Source: Palsa-506 sp963709075 | Lineage (GTDB): Bacteria; Actinomycetota; Actinomycetes; Streptosporangiales; Streptosporangiaceae | Assembly: GCA_963709075.1 (NCBI GenBank) | Contig: CAVPUY010000005.1 | Span: forward strand, 868,001 to 932,000 | Length of the DNA stretch: 64,000 bases | Direction: 5' to 3' | Shown: positions 16,794 to 26,194 of the stretch, one piece after another | Position numbering within the stretch: the stretch's first letter is position 1 | Layout of the letters: the number at the start of each line of letters is the position of its first letter | Program-made: the position numbers and the translations under genes | Notes under the pieces: model-generated | Database searches by the model: none | Told to the model about the DNA's origin: nothing | What the model saw: the letters and a program-made list of their open reading frames with translations, nothing else

Positions 16794-16853
16794 AGTTGAC
16801 AGGCACGCTGACAACTCAATATCGTGACTACCATGTCAGAAAGACTGACAACT
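16794..16853 (+). promoter_or_regulatory. MarR promoter with two inverted-repeat operators
   Basis: -35 TTGACA (16796-16801), 18-bp spacer, -10 TATCGT (16820-16825), ATG at 16833. Operator 1 is AGTTGACAG-N5-CTGACAACT (16794-16816, one mismatch) covering the -35. Operator 2 is TGTCAG-N5-CTGACA (16834-16850) over the first codons. CTGACAACT occurs in both, 37 bp apart. Autorepression by the MarR product is the natural reading. Confidence 0.75.
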
Positions 16854-17321
16854 TCAGCGCGGCCGCTTCCCCCGCCGGACGCGGATCTCGGCTACCTGTT
16901 CCGGCTCGCGCACCAGCGCTTCCGGGCGCTGCTGGACAGCGAACTTGAAGACCTCGGGCTGTCCGCGCAGGAGTACGGGATCCTGAGCGTGTTCGAGACC
17001 CGGCCCGAGCTCTCCGCTTCCGAGCTTGCTCGCATCTCGCAGGTCACGAGGCAGACGATGCACACGTCCATCCTCAGCCTCGAGGCGGCAGGGCTGGTTG
17101 AGCGCAGCGCGAGGAATCAGCGGGTCGTGCTCGTGCGCCCGACGACGCGCGGCCGCAAGTGCCTGGAGACGGCAAGGCGCCGAGTGCGCCTGGTGGAGCA
17201 CGCTGCGCTCGCGGATCTTAGCCGCGAGGACGAGCGAACCATACGAGGGTGGCTCGCCAACTTGGCGGCCATGACCACGAGCCCCAGGCAGGCCGAGGTC
17301 AACCGAGAGGAGAAGTCATGA
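16833..17321 (+). CDS. MarR-family transcriptional regulator
   Basis: A 162-residue winged-helix dimer: DLGYLFRLAHQRFRALLDSE, then the HTH ELSASELARISQVTRQTMHT and the wing GLVERSARNQRVVLVRPTT. It usually represses a neighbouring gene and releases DNA on binding a small aromatic ligand. ATG 16833 is chosen over GTG 16824 because the GTG lies inside the -10 element. Its stop overlaps the ATG of the following alpha/beta hydrolase, so the likely target is its own operon, and the hydrolase may act on the inducer. Confidence 0.9.
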   Translation: MSERLTTSARPLPPPDADLGYLFRLAHQRFRALLDSELEDLGLSAQEYGILSVFETRPELSASELARISQVTRQTMHTSILSLEAAGLVERSARNQRVVLVRPTTRGRKCLETARRRVRLVEHAALADLSREDERTIRGWLANLAAMTTSPRQAEVNREEKS

Positions 17322-18310
17322 ACCATCAGGCCCGGGCGACCGGGATCGAGCGGCGCATCCACGACGCGGAGCGGAACCTGTTTGCCGCCGTCGGCGCGGA
17401 CGTCGACGAGTCTTTCCTCGAACTCGCGCAGACAGGCCTGCGGGTACGAGTGCTCTCGCATGGACGCGGCCCGGCGGTTGTCCTGCTCCACGGCGTGTCG
17501 GAGAGCGCCGCCATCTGGGCGCCGTTGTTTACGAAGCTCCGTCAGTTCCGGCTCCTCGCCGTGGACCTCCCCGGTCACGGCTTGTCCGATCCGGTCGCAT
17601 TCCGGCGCGGGCAGGTGCGCGAGCACGCCCGCCGGCTGATCGAGGACATCCTGGACGCACTCGGGCTCCACGAGGCGCCGGTGATCGGCCACTCGCTTGG
17701 CGGCATGTTCGCCCTGTGGCACGTAGCCGCCGGTTCCGGGCGGATCTGCGAGGTGATCGCGATCGGAGAACCCGCCGTCGCGCTCCCGGGCGCAGAAGTG
17801 CGCATGCCGCTGTCGCTGTTGACCGTCCGCGGACTAGGCGCCGCGGTCTTGCGCTCCCCCAGCCCGCGCCGTGTCTATCGCACCCTGCTGGCCCAGGGGC
17901 TTGGCTCCGCCGAGGTAGCGGCCGCGCCCGATTCGCTGATCGAGGCGCTACGCCTGTCCGCACGCCGGCCAGAGAACGCGAGAGCCGTGGCGTCGCTCAT
18001 GCACGCGATCGACCGGTTCCGCCGCCCACGCCCCGAGGTGGTCCTCACCAGCGCAGAGCTCGCCGCGATCGTGGTACCTACGATCTTCATCCTCGGATCC
18101 GACGACCCGTACCTCTCCATCGAGCGAGCGCGGCCGTCGATCGACCAGATTCACGGCGCCAGGCTCTATGAGGTGCCCGGCGGACACGCCCCCTGGCTCG
18201 TCGACGCCCAGCACGCGGCCGAGCTGATCGCAACCCACTCACACCTCGCAACCGGCCCGCACCTCACCCCGGCGCCGGGCGAAAGGCGGCAAGCAAACGC
18301 ATCGACCTGA
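17318..18310 (+). CDS. alpha/beta hydrolase, coupled to MarR
   Basis: A 330-residue alpha/beta-hydrolase: VVLLHGVSESAAIWAPLF (oxyanion region), LLAVDLPGHGLSDP, the nucleophile elbow APVIGHSLGGMFALWH, an Asp in FILGSDDPYLS and the catalytic His in VPGGHAPWLVDAQHA. The 17318 ATG overlaps the MarR stop (ATGA), showing translational coupling. The arrangement suggests hydrolysis of an ester, lactone or epoxide sensed by the regulator; the exact substrate is not predictable. Confidence 0.88.
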   Translation: MNHQARATGIERRIHDAERNLFAAVGADVDESFLELAQTGLRVRVLSHGRGPAVVLLHGVSESAAIWAPLFTKLRQFRLLAVDLPGHGLSDPVAFRRGQVREHARRLIEDILDALGLHEAPVIGHSLGGMFALWHVAAGSGRICEVIAIGEPAVALPGAEVRMPLSLLTVRGLGAAVLRSPSPRRVYRTLLAQGLGSAEVAAAPDSLIEALRLSARRPENARAVASLMHAIDRFRRPRPEVVLTSAELAAIVVPTIFILGSDDPYLSIERARPSIDQIHGARLYEVPGGHAPWLVDAQHAAELIATHSHLATGPHLTPAPGERRQANAST

Positions 18311-18375
18311 CCGCGCCCGCTGCCGGAGAACGCGGTGCTGACAGGCGGCAGCGTCGGGAGTATGAGAGCTCGCCG

Positions 18376-18627
18376 TCACCGGATGGATACGGCGGCCACG
18401 ATCCGGTCGAACACCAGCCCGGCCAGGCCGCCGGCCGCCGTGACCTCCTGGACCGAGCCCGCGCGGTACACCGCGAAGCAGCTCTCGTCCTGCGGCACGA
18501 AGATGGCCTGCACGAAGCGCACTTCGGCGCCGGTGCGGGCGGCCTCGTCCGCCCCGGCGCGTGCCCGGCCGGCCACGTCGGCCAGGCACGCGCTGCCGGA
18601 CAAGTAGAACTCGGCCAGGTAGAGCAT
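18376..18627 (-). CDS. small ferredoxin-fold protein (DUF4242-like)
   Basis: An 83-residue protein, MLYLAEFYLSGSACLADVAG, then GAEVRFVQAIFVPQDESCFA and VYRAGSVQEVTAAGGLA. The pattern of strand-helix-strand with DESCF resembles the DUF4242/SCO4226-like group of dimeric ferredoxin-fold proteins, one of which binds nickel. It lies between the end of the hydrolase gene and the end of the frameshifted LuxR gene, and is read in the same direction as the latter, 65 bp before its stop... that is, downstream of it. Function unknown. Confidence 0.65.
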   Translation of the reverse strand: MLYLAEFYLSGSACLADVAGRARAGADEAARTGAEVRFVQAIFVPQDESCFAVYRAGSVQEVTAAGGLAGLVFDRIVAAVSIR

Positions 18628-18692
18628 GGCGGCAGCCTAGGCAGCCGAGCTGAGCGTAGTGAACGCGGAGAACCACACAGAATGGGACCGGC

Positions 18693-21441
18693 TCAGCCGT
18701 TGTGCAGCCGGGCCGCAAGTTCCGTTCGCGAGCGCGCGCCCAGCTTCGCGTAGGTCTTGGTGAGCGTTGATTCCACGGCACGGACGGTCACGAACAGCTC
18801 AGCCGCCACCTCGCGGTTGCTCATCCCGCGGGCGACCAGTTCGGCAACCCGGCGCTCGGTGACGGTGAGGCCCCGCGGCCCCGGAGCGCGGCCGCCGATC
18901 CGGCCGAGCTCAGCCTGGGCGCGCGCCGCCCACAGCGGCGAGGCGATCTCGCCGAAAATGCGCGCCGCCTCGGTCAGGGTGGCACGGGCATTCGCGCGCT
19001 GCTTGAGACGCCGCTGCATGATGCCGAGCGCCAGCAGCGTGCGGCCCCGCTCCAGCGGGATCGGCGATACCTGCTTGTGCAGCCGCATGGCAACAGCAAG
19101 CTCGGCCAGCGCGCCGCCGCTGTCGCCGCGGGCGGCGGCGAGAATACCGCGGCAGCGTGCCGCGATCGCCGCGGTCACGGGGTCCCGGACGCTGCGGTCA
19201 AGTTCCCCGGAGACCACCGCGGCGATGTCCAGCTCGCCTGCGGCGACCAGCGCTTCCACGGTGTCCGCGCGGATTGACTGAGCGGCCGGCCGCACGCCGA
19301 GGATATGCAGCCTGCTCAGCAGCGACCTCAGCCGCGATGCCGCCGCCGGATAGTCGCCGAGCGCCAGGTCGATCGAGCCGAGCAGCCCCGCGTGCATGAT
19401 CACGAATGGCGGGTCACCGGCTCGCTCAGCGAACTCCGCGCCGCGGACCGCGAGCTCCCTGGCGGCCTTGACGTTCCCGAGCAGGAGCGCGGCCGACGCG
19501 CAACCGTGCAGTGCGGCGCATGTCATGTGCGTGAGCTCGAGCTGCTCCGCGACCTCGAGGCTCCCAGCGGCAAGCCCGGCTGCCCGCCCCGCGTCACCGC
19601 GCCTGGCGGCGACCTGCGACAGCCGCAGCAGGGACTCGGCCCGCCAGTACTCGACACCATCGGCTTCAGCCCGGGCAAGTACCTGCTCCAGCTCCTTCTC
19701 CGCCAGGTCAAGACTTCCCTCGTGCAGGTGCCACATGCCCGCCAGCAGGCTCGGCGGTGCCTCGGACGACGGCGCCGCGACGGTGCGCTCAAGCTCCAGG
19801 GCGCGCGTGAGCAGGCTCTCATCAGGTGGATCGCCGTGCATCAGGCCCAGGTCGAAGTTCCTGGCGAGCACATGGGCCAGCACTGCGGGCGAACCCGCAG
19901 CCTCGGCGTCGGGTAGCGCAAGTCGAGCCTCTGCCAGGGCCCGGGCCGCGTCACCGCGCATCAGCCAGAGATGGGACAGCGCAGAGCGGATCCGGGCCTT
20001 GCGCTCCCGGTCGCTGCCCGCCTCTGCCAGCGCCTGCTCAAGCAGCGCCTCCGCCGCCCCGAAGTCGTCCTGCCTCAGCTTGCCGTACTCAACGAGCGCG
20101 TCCGACCTCTCTGGCGGCCGGTGATGACTCCACCAGGCGCTCCAGTGCCGCCGTGGCCGCTCGGGTCTCGCCCGCGAGCGCCAGGTGGCGCGCCGCGTCG
20201 AGCAGCCGCTGCCGGGCCTCGGCGGGCCGTTCGTCCGGCGTCAGCGCGGCGGCCAGCTCGAACAGCTCAGCCGCCGCCGCTGGCGCGCCGCGTCCCGCCG
20301 CGGCACGGCCCGCGACGGCCAGCTCGTCCGCCGCAGAAGCTGACTGGCCGGGTGCGGCAAGCGCTCGGTGCCTGGCCCGTTCCTCCGGCAGCCGGACGAC
20401 GCTCGCGGCCGCCGCGTGCAGCTCCCGCTTGCGAGCGGGCGGGATGGCACTGGCCACAGCGGACGCGAGCAGCGGATGGCTGAACCGGAGCGGGCCGGAG
20501 CTGTGCTCGAGCACGCCGGCCAGCACCGCCTTATCCAGTGCCGTGCCATCACCCCCGCACGCCAGATACTGCCCGATAGGAGCGTCCGGCATCACGGCGA
20601 CCAGCCGGAGCGCGTCGATGACGTCGGGCGCCAGCGCGCCGAGCCGCTCGCCGACCAGCTCGCTAAGCGTCTCGGGCACTGGTACCGATGCCGTCGGGCC
20701 GCTGGAAACGCCGCGCCGGGCCAGCGCGCGGCCGATCTCGATCGCGATGAAGGGATTGCCGCCCGACGCTGCCTCTATCCGGCGCAGGGCCGGGTGCGAG
20801 AACGACGTGCTGAGCCGGGTGCGCAGCAACCGGTGCAGGGCTCCCAGGCTTAGCCCGCCGACCGGCAGCAGCTCGGGACGCAGCCTCGCGCGGGCCAGCT
20901 CCAGCGGCAACTCCGCGCCGGGCCGGGCGGTGCGCAGGGCGCAGAGCAGGCCGACCGATTCGTGCTCCAGGCGGCGGATGGCGAAGCCGACGGCCGCCTC
21001 GCTCGCCGGATCGAGCCACTGCACATCATCGATAGCCAGCAGGACCGGTGCCGACCGGGCGATTATGGTCACCGCCGCGCGAAATGCCGCCGCGATCACG
21101 CGCGGCTCCGGCGGGTGCGGCCGTGCTTCCTCCAGCAGCAGCGCCACCCGCAGCGCCCGCGCTTGCGGCAACGGCAGCTCGGTGCTGACCTCCTGCAGGC
21201 CTGGCTCTAACAAGTCGGCCAGCCCGGCGAACGCGAGCCGCAGGTCGCTGCGGGCCGGCGTCGTCTGCAATACCGTGTACCCGCGCTCGGCGGCGAGCTC
21301 GGCACCCGCGCGGAGCAAGGTGGTCTTGCCCGCCCCGGCGGTCCCGGCGAGCACGACCGCGCCCGCGCCAGACGGCAGGCCATCGAGGAACCCGCCAAGT
21401 GCCGCTAGCTCGGCGTCGCGCCCCAGGACGGTGACGGACAT
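18693..21441 (-). pseudogene. frameshifted LuxR-type ATPase regulator (AAA-TPR-HTH)
   Basis: A large LuxR-family regulator (about 916 residues) split in two. The N-terminal half starts at ATG 21441 with LGRDAELAALGGFLDGLPSG, Walker A LAGTAGAGKTTLLRAGAE and Walker B-like PVLLAIDDVQWLDPASEAA. The C-terminal half has TPR-like repeats and a LuxR HTH (LTVTERRVAELVARGMSNRE). The first frame ends at 20089; the second continues ERSDALVEYGKLRQDDF from about 20110. Removing one A in GCCAGAGAGG (near 20113) restores a single frame. Either a recent loss or a sequence error: both halves retain full family sequence. Confidence 0.8.
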
Positions 21442-21675
21442 GGCCAGAGCGTACGCCGCCGGTGCCTTGTCCAGAAGGACGAGCTTGCGCGGCTACCCGG
21501 TCATTGTCTGTGGAATCCCGCGTTTACCCGGGCTGGTCACGTTCCTTAACGTCGCGAGCGGAAGCCAGCAAATGGCTCACCGTACGGCTATACGGAGGCA
21601 CGCATGTTCATCCGCGACATTCGCCGAAAGTCACCGGCCGCAGGTACGCGCCTGCCATCACTCCCTGGAGGGACC

Positions 21676-22515
21676 TTGAAACGTAGCTTCTCAATAGCTA
21701 CGGCCGCAACCGCCGCTGCCGCCGCGATCTCGCTCGCCCTGCCCGCAGGGGCATCGGTGGCCGCCAGCACGAGCCACCATGCCGCGCTGCCGAAGATCAC
21801 GGTGGCGATGAACGGGAAGAAGATCACGGTCGGCGGGGCGCTGCAGTCCGGCGGCGTGCGGATCGTCTCGACCGTGACCCGGGAGCGGCAGGGCGAGCCG
21901 ATCTTCGTCCGGCTCGATCCCGGCGTGACCTTCCAGCAGTTCCTCAAGGTGCTGCCGAAGGCCGCCGCCGACCCGAACAACCTGGACGGGACCGCGTCGA
22001 TCGTGACCGACACCCAGGTCAGCAGGGGCACGACCAGCAGAATCCAGGCCAACCTGAAGGCCGGCAATTACGTCGCCCTCGACGTGTCAAGCAACGGGCG
22101 GCCGCCGCTTGTCCCGTTCACCATCGCCAAGGCGGCGCACCCGGCGGCGCTGCCGCGCCCGGCCGCGACCATCGCCGCGATCGAGTTCGGCTTCCGCGGC
22201 CCGGGCACGCTGCACCGCGGTGACCTGGTCCGGTTCGCCAACCACGGCTTCCTGGTGCACATGATCGTCTTCGCCACCGCCAGCAGCCACCGGCAGGCCC
22301 GCAAGGTCGCCCGGTACCTGCACGAGGGCAAGCAGCGCAAGGCCCAGCGCCACTCCACCGGAGGCGGCACCTTCGCCGGGCCGATCTCGCACGGCGCTTA
22401 CCAGCAGCTCATCGTGCGGCACCGCGGCTGGTACGTGCTGGCCTGCTTCATGCAAACCCAGGACGGCCGCGACCACGTCCGGCTCGGCATGGAGCGCGTC
22501 ATCCACGTCAAGTAG
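21676..22515 (+). CDS. secreted cupredoxin-like protein
   Basis: A 279-residue exported protein. TTG 21676 is the best start: GGAGGGA lies 2 nt before ACC-TTG and a signal peptide follows at once (KRSFSIATAATAAAAAISLA, then LPAGASVAA). The C-terminal 110 residues look like a blue-copper fold: a first His in NHGFLVHMIVF and the C...H...M cluster in YVLACFMQTQDGRDHVRLGM. This fits a type 1 site, but the N-terminal 130 residues are of unknown fold. An upstream in-frame ATG (21604) would bury the signal peptide. Monocistronic, followed by a hairpin terminator. Confidence 0.75.
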   Translation: MKRSFSIATAATAAAAAISLALPAGASVAASTSHHAALPKITVAMNGKKITVGGALQSGGVRIVSTVTRERQGEPIFVRLDPGVTFQQFLKVLPKAAADPNNLDGTASIVTDTQVSRGTTSRIQANLKAGNYVALDVSSNGRPPLVPFTIAKAAHPAALPRPAATIAAIEFGFRGPGTLHRGDLVRFANHGFLVHMIVFATASSHRQARKVARYLHEGKQRKAQRHSTGGGTFAGPISHGAYQQLIVRHRGWYVLACFMQTQDGRDHVRLGMERVIHVK

Positions 22516-22544
22516 GCCACAAAGCATTTTCTGAAACGGATAGT

Positions 22545-22576
22545 CCGTGGCCCGTCCAGATCTGGGCGGGCCACGG
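22545..22576 (+). terminator. hairpin terminator after the cupredoxin-like gene
   Basis: CCGTGGCCCG and CGGGCCACGG form a perfect 10-bp stem, and the inside (CCAGATCTGG) is itself self-complementary, so a longer stem can form. No T-run, as usual in actinomycetes. Confidence 0.65.
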
Positions 22577-22593
22577 GGAAGGGCGCGCAGGTC

Positions 22594-23604
22594 ATGACCG
22601 ACAGCGTTGCGACCGCTGAGGATGCGGTACGACGTGGCCGCGGCGGCGTCAGCTTTCCAAGGCGGCGGCCAGCCCGTGACGGGCGCCGGCGACTACAGCT
22701 GGCCCTCGCGGCCACCTGGCTGCTGGACGGAGTGCTGCAATGTCAGCCGGCCATGTTCACGCGGGCGTTCCCGCAGATGATCGCCGGCGCAGCACGAGGT
22801 AACCCGGCGCTGATCGCCGGCCCGATTACCTGGTCAGCTCGCCTCATTGATCATCATGTCGTCCTGCTGAACGCGTTGTTCGCCGCCATTCAGGTCCTGA
22901 TCGGCCTGGGAATAGCATGGCGCCCCACCCTAAGGCTCGCGCTCGGTGCCTCGATCGCCTGGGCTGCCGGGGTGTGGTGGCTGGGCGAAGGGCTCGGCTC
23001 CGTGCTCACCGGCAGCGCCAGCCCGGTCAGCGGCGCACCCGGCGCCGTGATTCTCTACGCCCTGCTGGCGGTCCTGCTGTGGCCCGCCGCCAACGACCGC
23101 CCCGCGCCCTTCGCCGCGGGCCGCGCGACAGGCGCGCTAGCCGCACGCGGCCTCTGGCTGATCTTGTGGGGCAGCCTGGCCTGCATGACCCTGCAGCCCG
23201 CTGCGCGCGCGCCGCAGGGCATCAGCAGCATGATCACGGCTACAGCACCGGGCCAGCCTGGATGGCTGGCTTGGACCGACAGCCACGCTGCAAGTGCGCT
23301 CAGTTACCACGGCCTGCTGGCTTCGGTCCTCCTCGCGCTTGCGCTCGTCGTCATAGCGACGGCCGCCTGCCTGCCGGCCAGGCCAGCCCGCGCGGCTATT
23401 GCGCTGGCCGTCGTGATCGCCGCAGCCCTCTGGGTCGCCGAGGGACTCGGCGGAATCTTCACCGGCTCCGGCACCGACCCGAACTCCGGCCCGCTGCTCG
23501 CCCTCCTCGCACTTGCCTACTGGCCCGCAGCGCCGCTGGCCACCGCGGAACTCTCGGCACTGGAGGGCATCACCGGGCAGAGATGTCTTACCACTGCACG
23601 CTGA
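22594..23604 (+). CDS. polytopic membrane protein of unknown function
   Basis: A 336-residue membrane protein with about eight hydrophobic segments, first LQLALAATWLLDGVLQCQPA. Similar short sequence blocks occur twice (WWLGEGLGSVLTGSASPVSG and LWVAEGLGGIFTGSGTDPNS), so the protein seems to be built from two related halves: a duplicated four-helix unit. No catalytic or transporter signature is recognised. ATG 22594 has only a modest GGGGAAGGG upstream. Its last 17 bp overlap the convergent gene's 3' end. Confidence 0.7.
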   Translation: MTDSVATAEDAVRRGRGGVSFPRRRPARDGRRRLQLALAATWLLDGVLQCQPAMFTRAFPQMIAGAARGNPALIAGPITWSARLIDHHVVLLNALFAAIQVLIGLGIAWRPTLRLALGASIAWAAGVWWLGEGLGSVLTGSASPVSGAPGAVILYALLAVLLWPAANDRPAPFAAGRATGALAARGLWLILWGSLACMTLQPAARAPQGISSMITATAPGQPGWLAWTDSHAASALSYHGLLASVLLALALVVIATAACLPARPARAAIALAVVIAAALWVAEGLGGIFTGSGTDPNSGPLLALLALAYWPAAPLATAELSALEGITGQRCLTTAR

Positions 23605-24247
23605 CGTGGAGCGCGGCGAGGAGCGGAATCCCTGTCTCGTGCACGCGGCGGAGCATCGCGAAGATCCGCCACCGGCAACCGGTCAGCCATGACGAAGATG
23701 ACGGGCTCAGCCAGCTGTCATTCAAGACGGCCGCACACAAGGAGGCGCCAGTGCCGACCGTCAGGAGCCACATCGCAGCCGCCTGGCCCTCCATCATCCG
23801 CAATACGTTCTCCTGCGCCGCCCGCTCGGCTTCAAGCGCCGCATACAGACCTGGCCGTTCCCGTAGCGCCGCCTGATGCCCGGCATCCAGCATGCCGGGA
23901 CGGGAGATCGCGCCAACGCCGGCGAAGTCGATGTAGTTCCCCGGAACCGCGCCGTCCAGAGCGTGCACCGCGCCCTGCGCCTCAAGCGCGGCATGCAGCA
24001 CCAGTACCTGCGCGGTCGGGTCACTGAGATCCCATGTGACGCCGGATTCGGCGGTCAGCCCAGCGCCGATCTTGATGACTGGCGCCTCCACGTTCCCCTC
24101 CTTCGCGACGCTCCGGGTAAAGGACTCGATCGCCCCAAGCTGCCCGACGAAGCTCTCCCGGACCCTCGGCTGGTTCAGGTACAGCGTTTCCACCGGCCCG
24201 CCGACGAAGCGCAGCCGGCCCAGCAGCTCGGCCACAGATTCCGCCAT
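23588..24247 (-). CDS. hypothetical protein (DUF6414-like)
   Basis: A 219-residue protein. MAESVAELLGRLRFVGGPVE, then LYLNQPRVRESFVGQLGAIE and VIKIGAGLTAESGVTWDLSD resemble the DUF6414 group, proteins often listed near toxin-like or membrane-associated genes; I am not certain of the match. The C-terminal 55 residues (WLLTVGTGASLCAAVL, then WRIFAMLRRVHETGIPLLAA) look less conserved and partly hydrophobic. ATG 24247 is used. It overlaps the convergent membrane protein gene by 17 bp. Confidence 0.55.
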   Translation of the reverse strand: MAESVAELLGRLRFVGGPVETLYLNQPRVRESFVGQLGAIESFTRSVAKEGNVEAPVIKIGAGLTAESGVTWDLSDPTAQVLVLHAALEAQGAVHALDGAVPGNYIDFAGVGAISRPGMLDAGHQAALRERPGLYAALEAERAAQENVLRMMEGQAAAMWLLTVGTGASLCAAVLNDSWLSPSSSSWLTGCRWRIFAMLRRVHETGIPLLAALHVSVQW

Positions 24248-24455
24248 TACCAGCCTCCGCATCTCCTCCCGCCATCATCGGCCAAGAATGGCCGTGGCGA
24301 AATGGGAACCCGCAGGGCCGCCCCGGTAAGACCAGGGACGAAGGCTAACGCTCGCTGGACGCGAATCTGAGCACGCTGAAACCAGTATCCGCACATGCCG
24401 CCGGCGTGGTCTGGCGGGCGCCGCAGAGGGTACTTGCTGGTACAGGAGGAAACGA

Positions 24456-25844
24456 ATGCCTGGGGTCTGTAGCCGCAAGCGGGGCCGTTCAGCGAGGCCG
24501 TTCCTGGTGGTGCTGATGGCCGCGGTGGTGCTCTTAGCCGCGTGCAGCTCGCCGGGGGCGCCGGCGCCCGCGGTACCTGCCAAAGTCGTTATCCCGCCGG
24601 GCACGCCGGCCGGGGGCCAGCTCCGGTGGCTCATCGCCGCGACGGCGCATCTGCCCATGTCCGGCGCGCAGGCGCGCGCCCATTTCGACGCGGCCTTCCG
24701 CACCAAGGTCAGCCCGGCGATGCTCAACCAGGGTCTGCACGGCGCCACTGACGTCAAGCTGCTCTCGATCGAGGCCAGCGAACCGGGCACGCTCGTCGCC
24801 ATCGTCTCCACCAGCGGCGTACTCCCGCGGGCTCAGGTCGCACTCACCACCGACAGCCGGGGGCTGATCAGCGGGCTGACAATCAGCCCGGCCCCGCCTC
24901 CGCCGCCTGCCACATGGGCTGGCGTCGATGCCGCCGTGCGCTCGGTCGCACCCGAGGTCCGCCTGCTCGTCGCCAACGTCACCAGCGGCTCATGCCAGCC
25001 GGTGCACAGCATCGACCCGGCCGCCGCGGCGCCGCTCGGCTCGGCCTTCAAGCTCTACGTGCTCGACGCGCTGGGCAATGCCGTCGCCTCCGGCAAGGTC
25101 CGCTGGAACCAGCTGCTGGCCATCACCGCTCGGCTCAAGAGCCTGCCATCCGGCGAGCTCCAGACCGAGCCGGACGGCACCCGGATCTCGGTGCAGGACA
25201 CCGCCGCCAAGATGATCTCGATCAGCGACAACACGGCCGCCAACATGCTGATCAACCTCGTCGGCCGGCCCGCGGTCGAGGCCGCGCTCAGCACAACCGG
25301 GATGGCCGACCCCGCCCGGGACCGGCCATTCCTGACCACTCGCGAGCTGTTCGTCCTCAAGCTCGACCAATGGCCAGCCCTCGCCCGTCGTTACATCGCC
25401 GCGAACGAAGCCGGCCGTCGGGCGCTGCTCGCCGCCACCGTCGACCCGGCACCCCTTCCTGCCCTCGCGGCGGCGAAAGCGTGGACCACGCCGCGCGACA
25501 TCAACAGCCTCGAATGGTTCGCCTCGGCGGACGACATCTGCCGCGCCTACACCTCCCTGGCTGCCCTCGCCCGCCGGCCGGGCCTGTCCCCGATCGGCCA
25601 GGTACTTTCGCTCAACGATGGCGGCCTCCGGCTCAACCCGGCCCAGTGGAAGACAACCTGGTTCAAGGGCGGATCCGAGCCGGGAGTCCTGACCCTGGCC
25701 TACCTGGCCACCACCCGGACCGGGCACAGCTACGTCGTCGCCGTGCTCGCCGAAAACCCATCGCAGCCCATCAACGAGGCCGCCGCAGCGCCGGCCCTGC
25801 TGTCAGCGGTCAAGGGGGCGTTCACCCTGGCCGCACGCAACTGA
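24456..25844 (+). CDS. Cpe/LpqF-type lipoprotein with class A beta-lactamase-like domain
   Basis: A 462-residue exported lipoprotein. The lipobox is VLLAACSS. Residues about 45-150 match the ORF12-N-type (steroid-isomerase-like) domain seen before the hydrolase domain in clavulanate-cluster ORF12 and mycobacterial LpqF. The beta-lactamase-like domain has S196-x-x-K199 (GSAFKLY), S257-D258-N259 (ISISDNTAAN) and K404-G-G (WFKGGSEPG), so all three class A boxes are intact. Glu166 cannot be placed with confidence. Members are mostly esterases or transpeptidase-like rather than true beta-lactamases. ATG 24456 has AGGAGG 7 nt upstream. Monocistronic. Confidence 0.88.
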   Translation: MPGVCSRKRGRSARPFLVVLMAAVVLLAACSSPGAPAPAVPAKVVIPPGTPAGGQLRWLIAATAHLPMSGAQARAHFDAAFRTKVSPAMLNQGLHGATDVKLLSIEASEPGTLVAIVSTSGVLPRAQVALTTDSRGLISGLTISPAPPPPPATWAGVDAAVRSVAPEVRLLVANVTSGSCQPVHSIDPAAAAPLGSAFKLYVLDALGNAVASGKVRWNQLLAITARLKSLPSGELQTEPDGTRISVQDTAAKMISISDNTAANMLINLVGRPAVEAALSTTGMADPARDRPFLTTRELFVLKLDQWPALARRYIAANEAGRRALLAATVDPAPLPALAAAKAWTTPRDINSLEWFASADDICRAYTSLAALARRPGLSPIGQVLSLNDGGLRLNPAQWKTTWFKGGSEPGVLTLAYLATTRTGHSYVVAVLAENPSQPINEAAAAPALLSAVKGAFTLAARN

Positions 25845-25930
25845 CGCGCGCAGGTACCTGCAGCGCATGGCCGCATGCCCAGCCCGCTGACACCCTGGGC
25901 GGCGTCAGCCCATCGTGCCGGGAGCGGGAA

Positions 25931-26194
25931 CTATGCCTCGACGAGGATCACCAGGGTCTCGGGCAGCACGCCGTCATACGCCATCGCCTCGGCCATCGCC
26001 TCGGTCTGCATCGCGGCCATGACGGCATCCATGTCGGCCACGTCCATGAGCACCGCCACCCGGGCCGGGTTCTGCGGGTCGGCGAACGTCCGGATGCTGG
26101 TCACCCCGAGCGGCCCGAATACCTCTTCGCGCCGCGGCGAGGCAAGCCAGTGATCCTTGTCCTTCACATCGTGGTGGGCGATGACGGTCGGCAT
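25931..26194 (-). CDS. small alpha/beta protein of unknown function
   Basis: An 87-residue protein, MPTVIAHHDVKDKDHWLASP, then FGPLGVTSIRTFADPQNPAR and VAVLMDVADMDAVMAAMQTE. The strand-helix-strand pattern suggests a dimeric ferredoxin-like fold similar to antibiotic-monooxygenase-like small proteins, but no catalytic residue can be named. GAGGGGGAACC precedes the ATG. It stands alone, convergent to the Cpe/LpqF gene. Confidence 0.65.
   Translation of the reverse strand: MPTVIAHHDVKDKDHWLASPRREEVFGPLGVTSIRTFADPQNPARVAVLMDVADMDAVMAAMQTEAMAEAMAYDGVLPETLVILVEA

Noticed and set aside
14717..16834. 705-codon reverse frame extending the LD-carboxypeptidase upstream
   Set aside because: The extra N-terminal part is antisense of the LLM gene; family homology begins at ATG 15766.
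19826..21679. Long forward open frame of 617 codons opposite the LuxR-type ATPase gene
   Set aside because: Ala/Ser/Arg-rich translation with no domain; an artefact of GC-rich antisense of a real gene with full family sequence.
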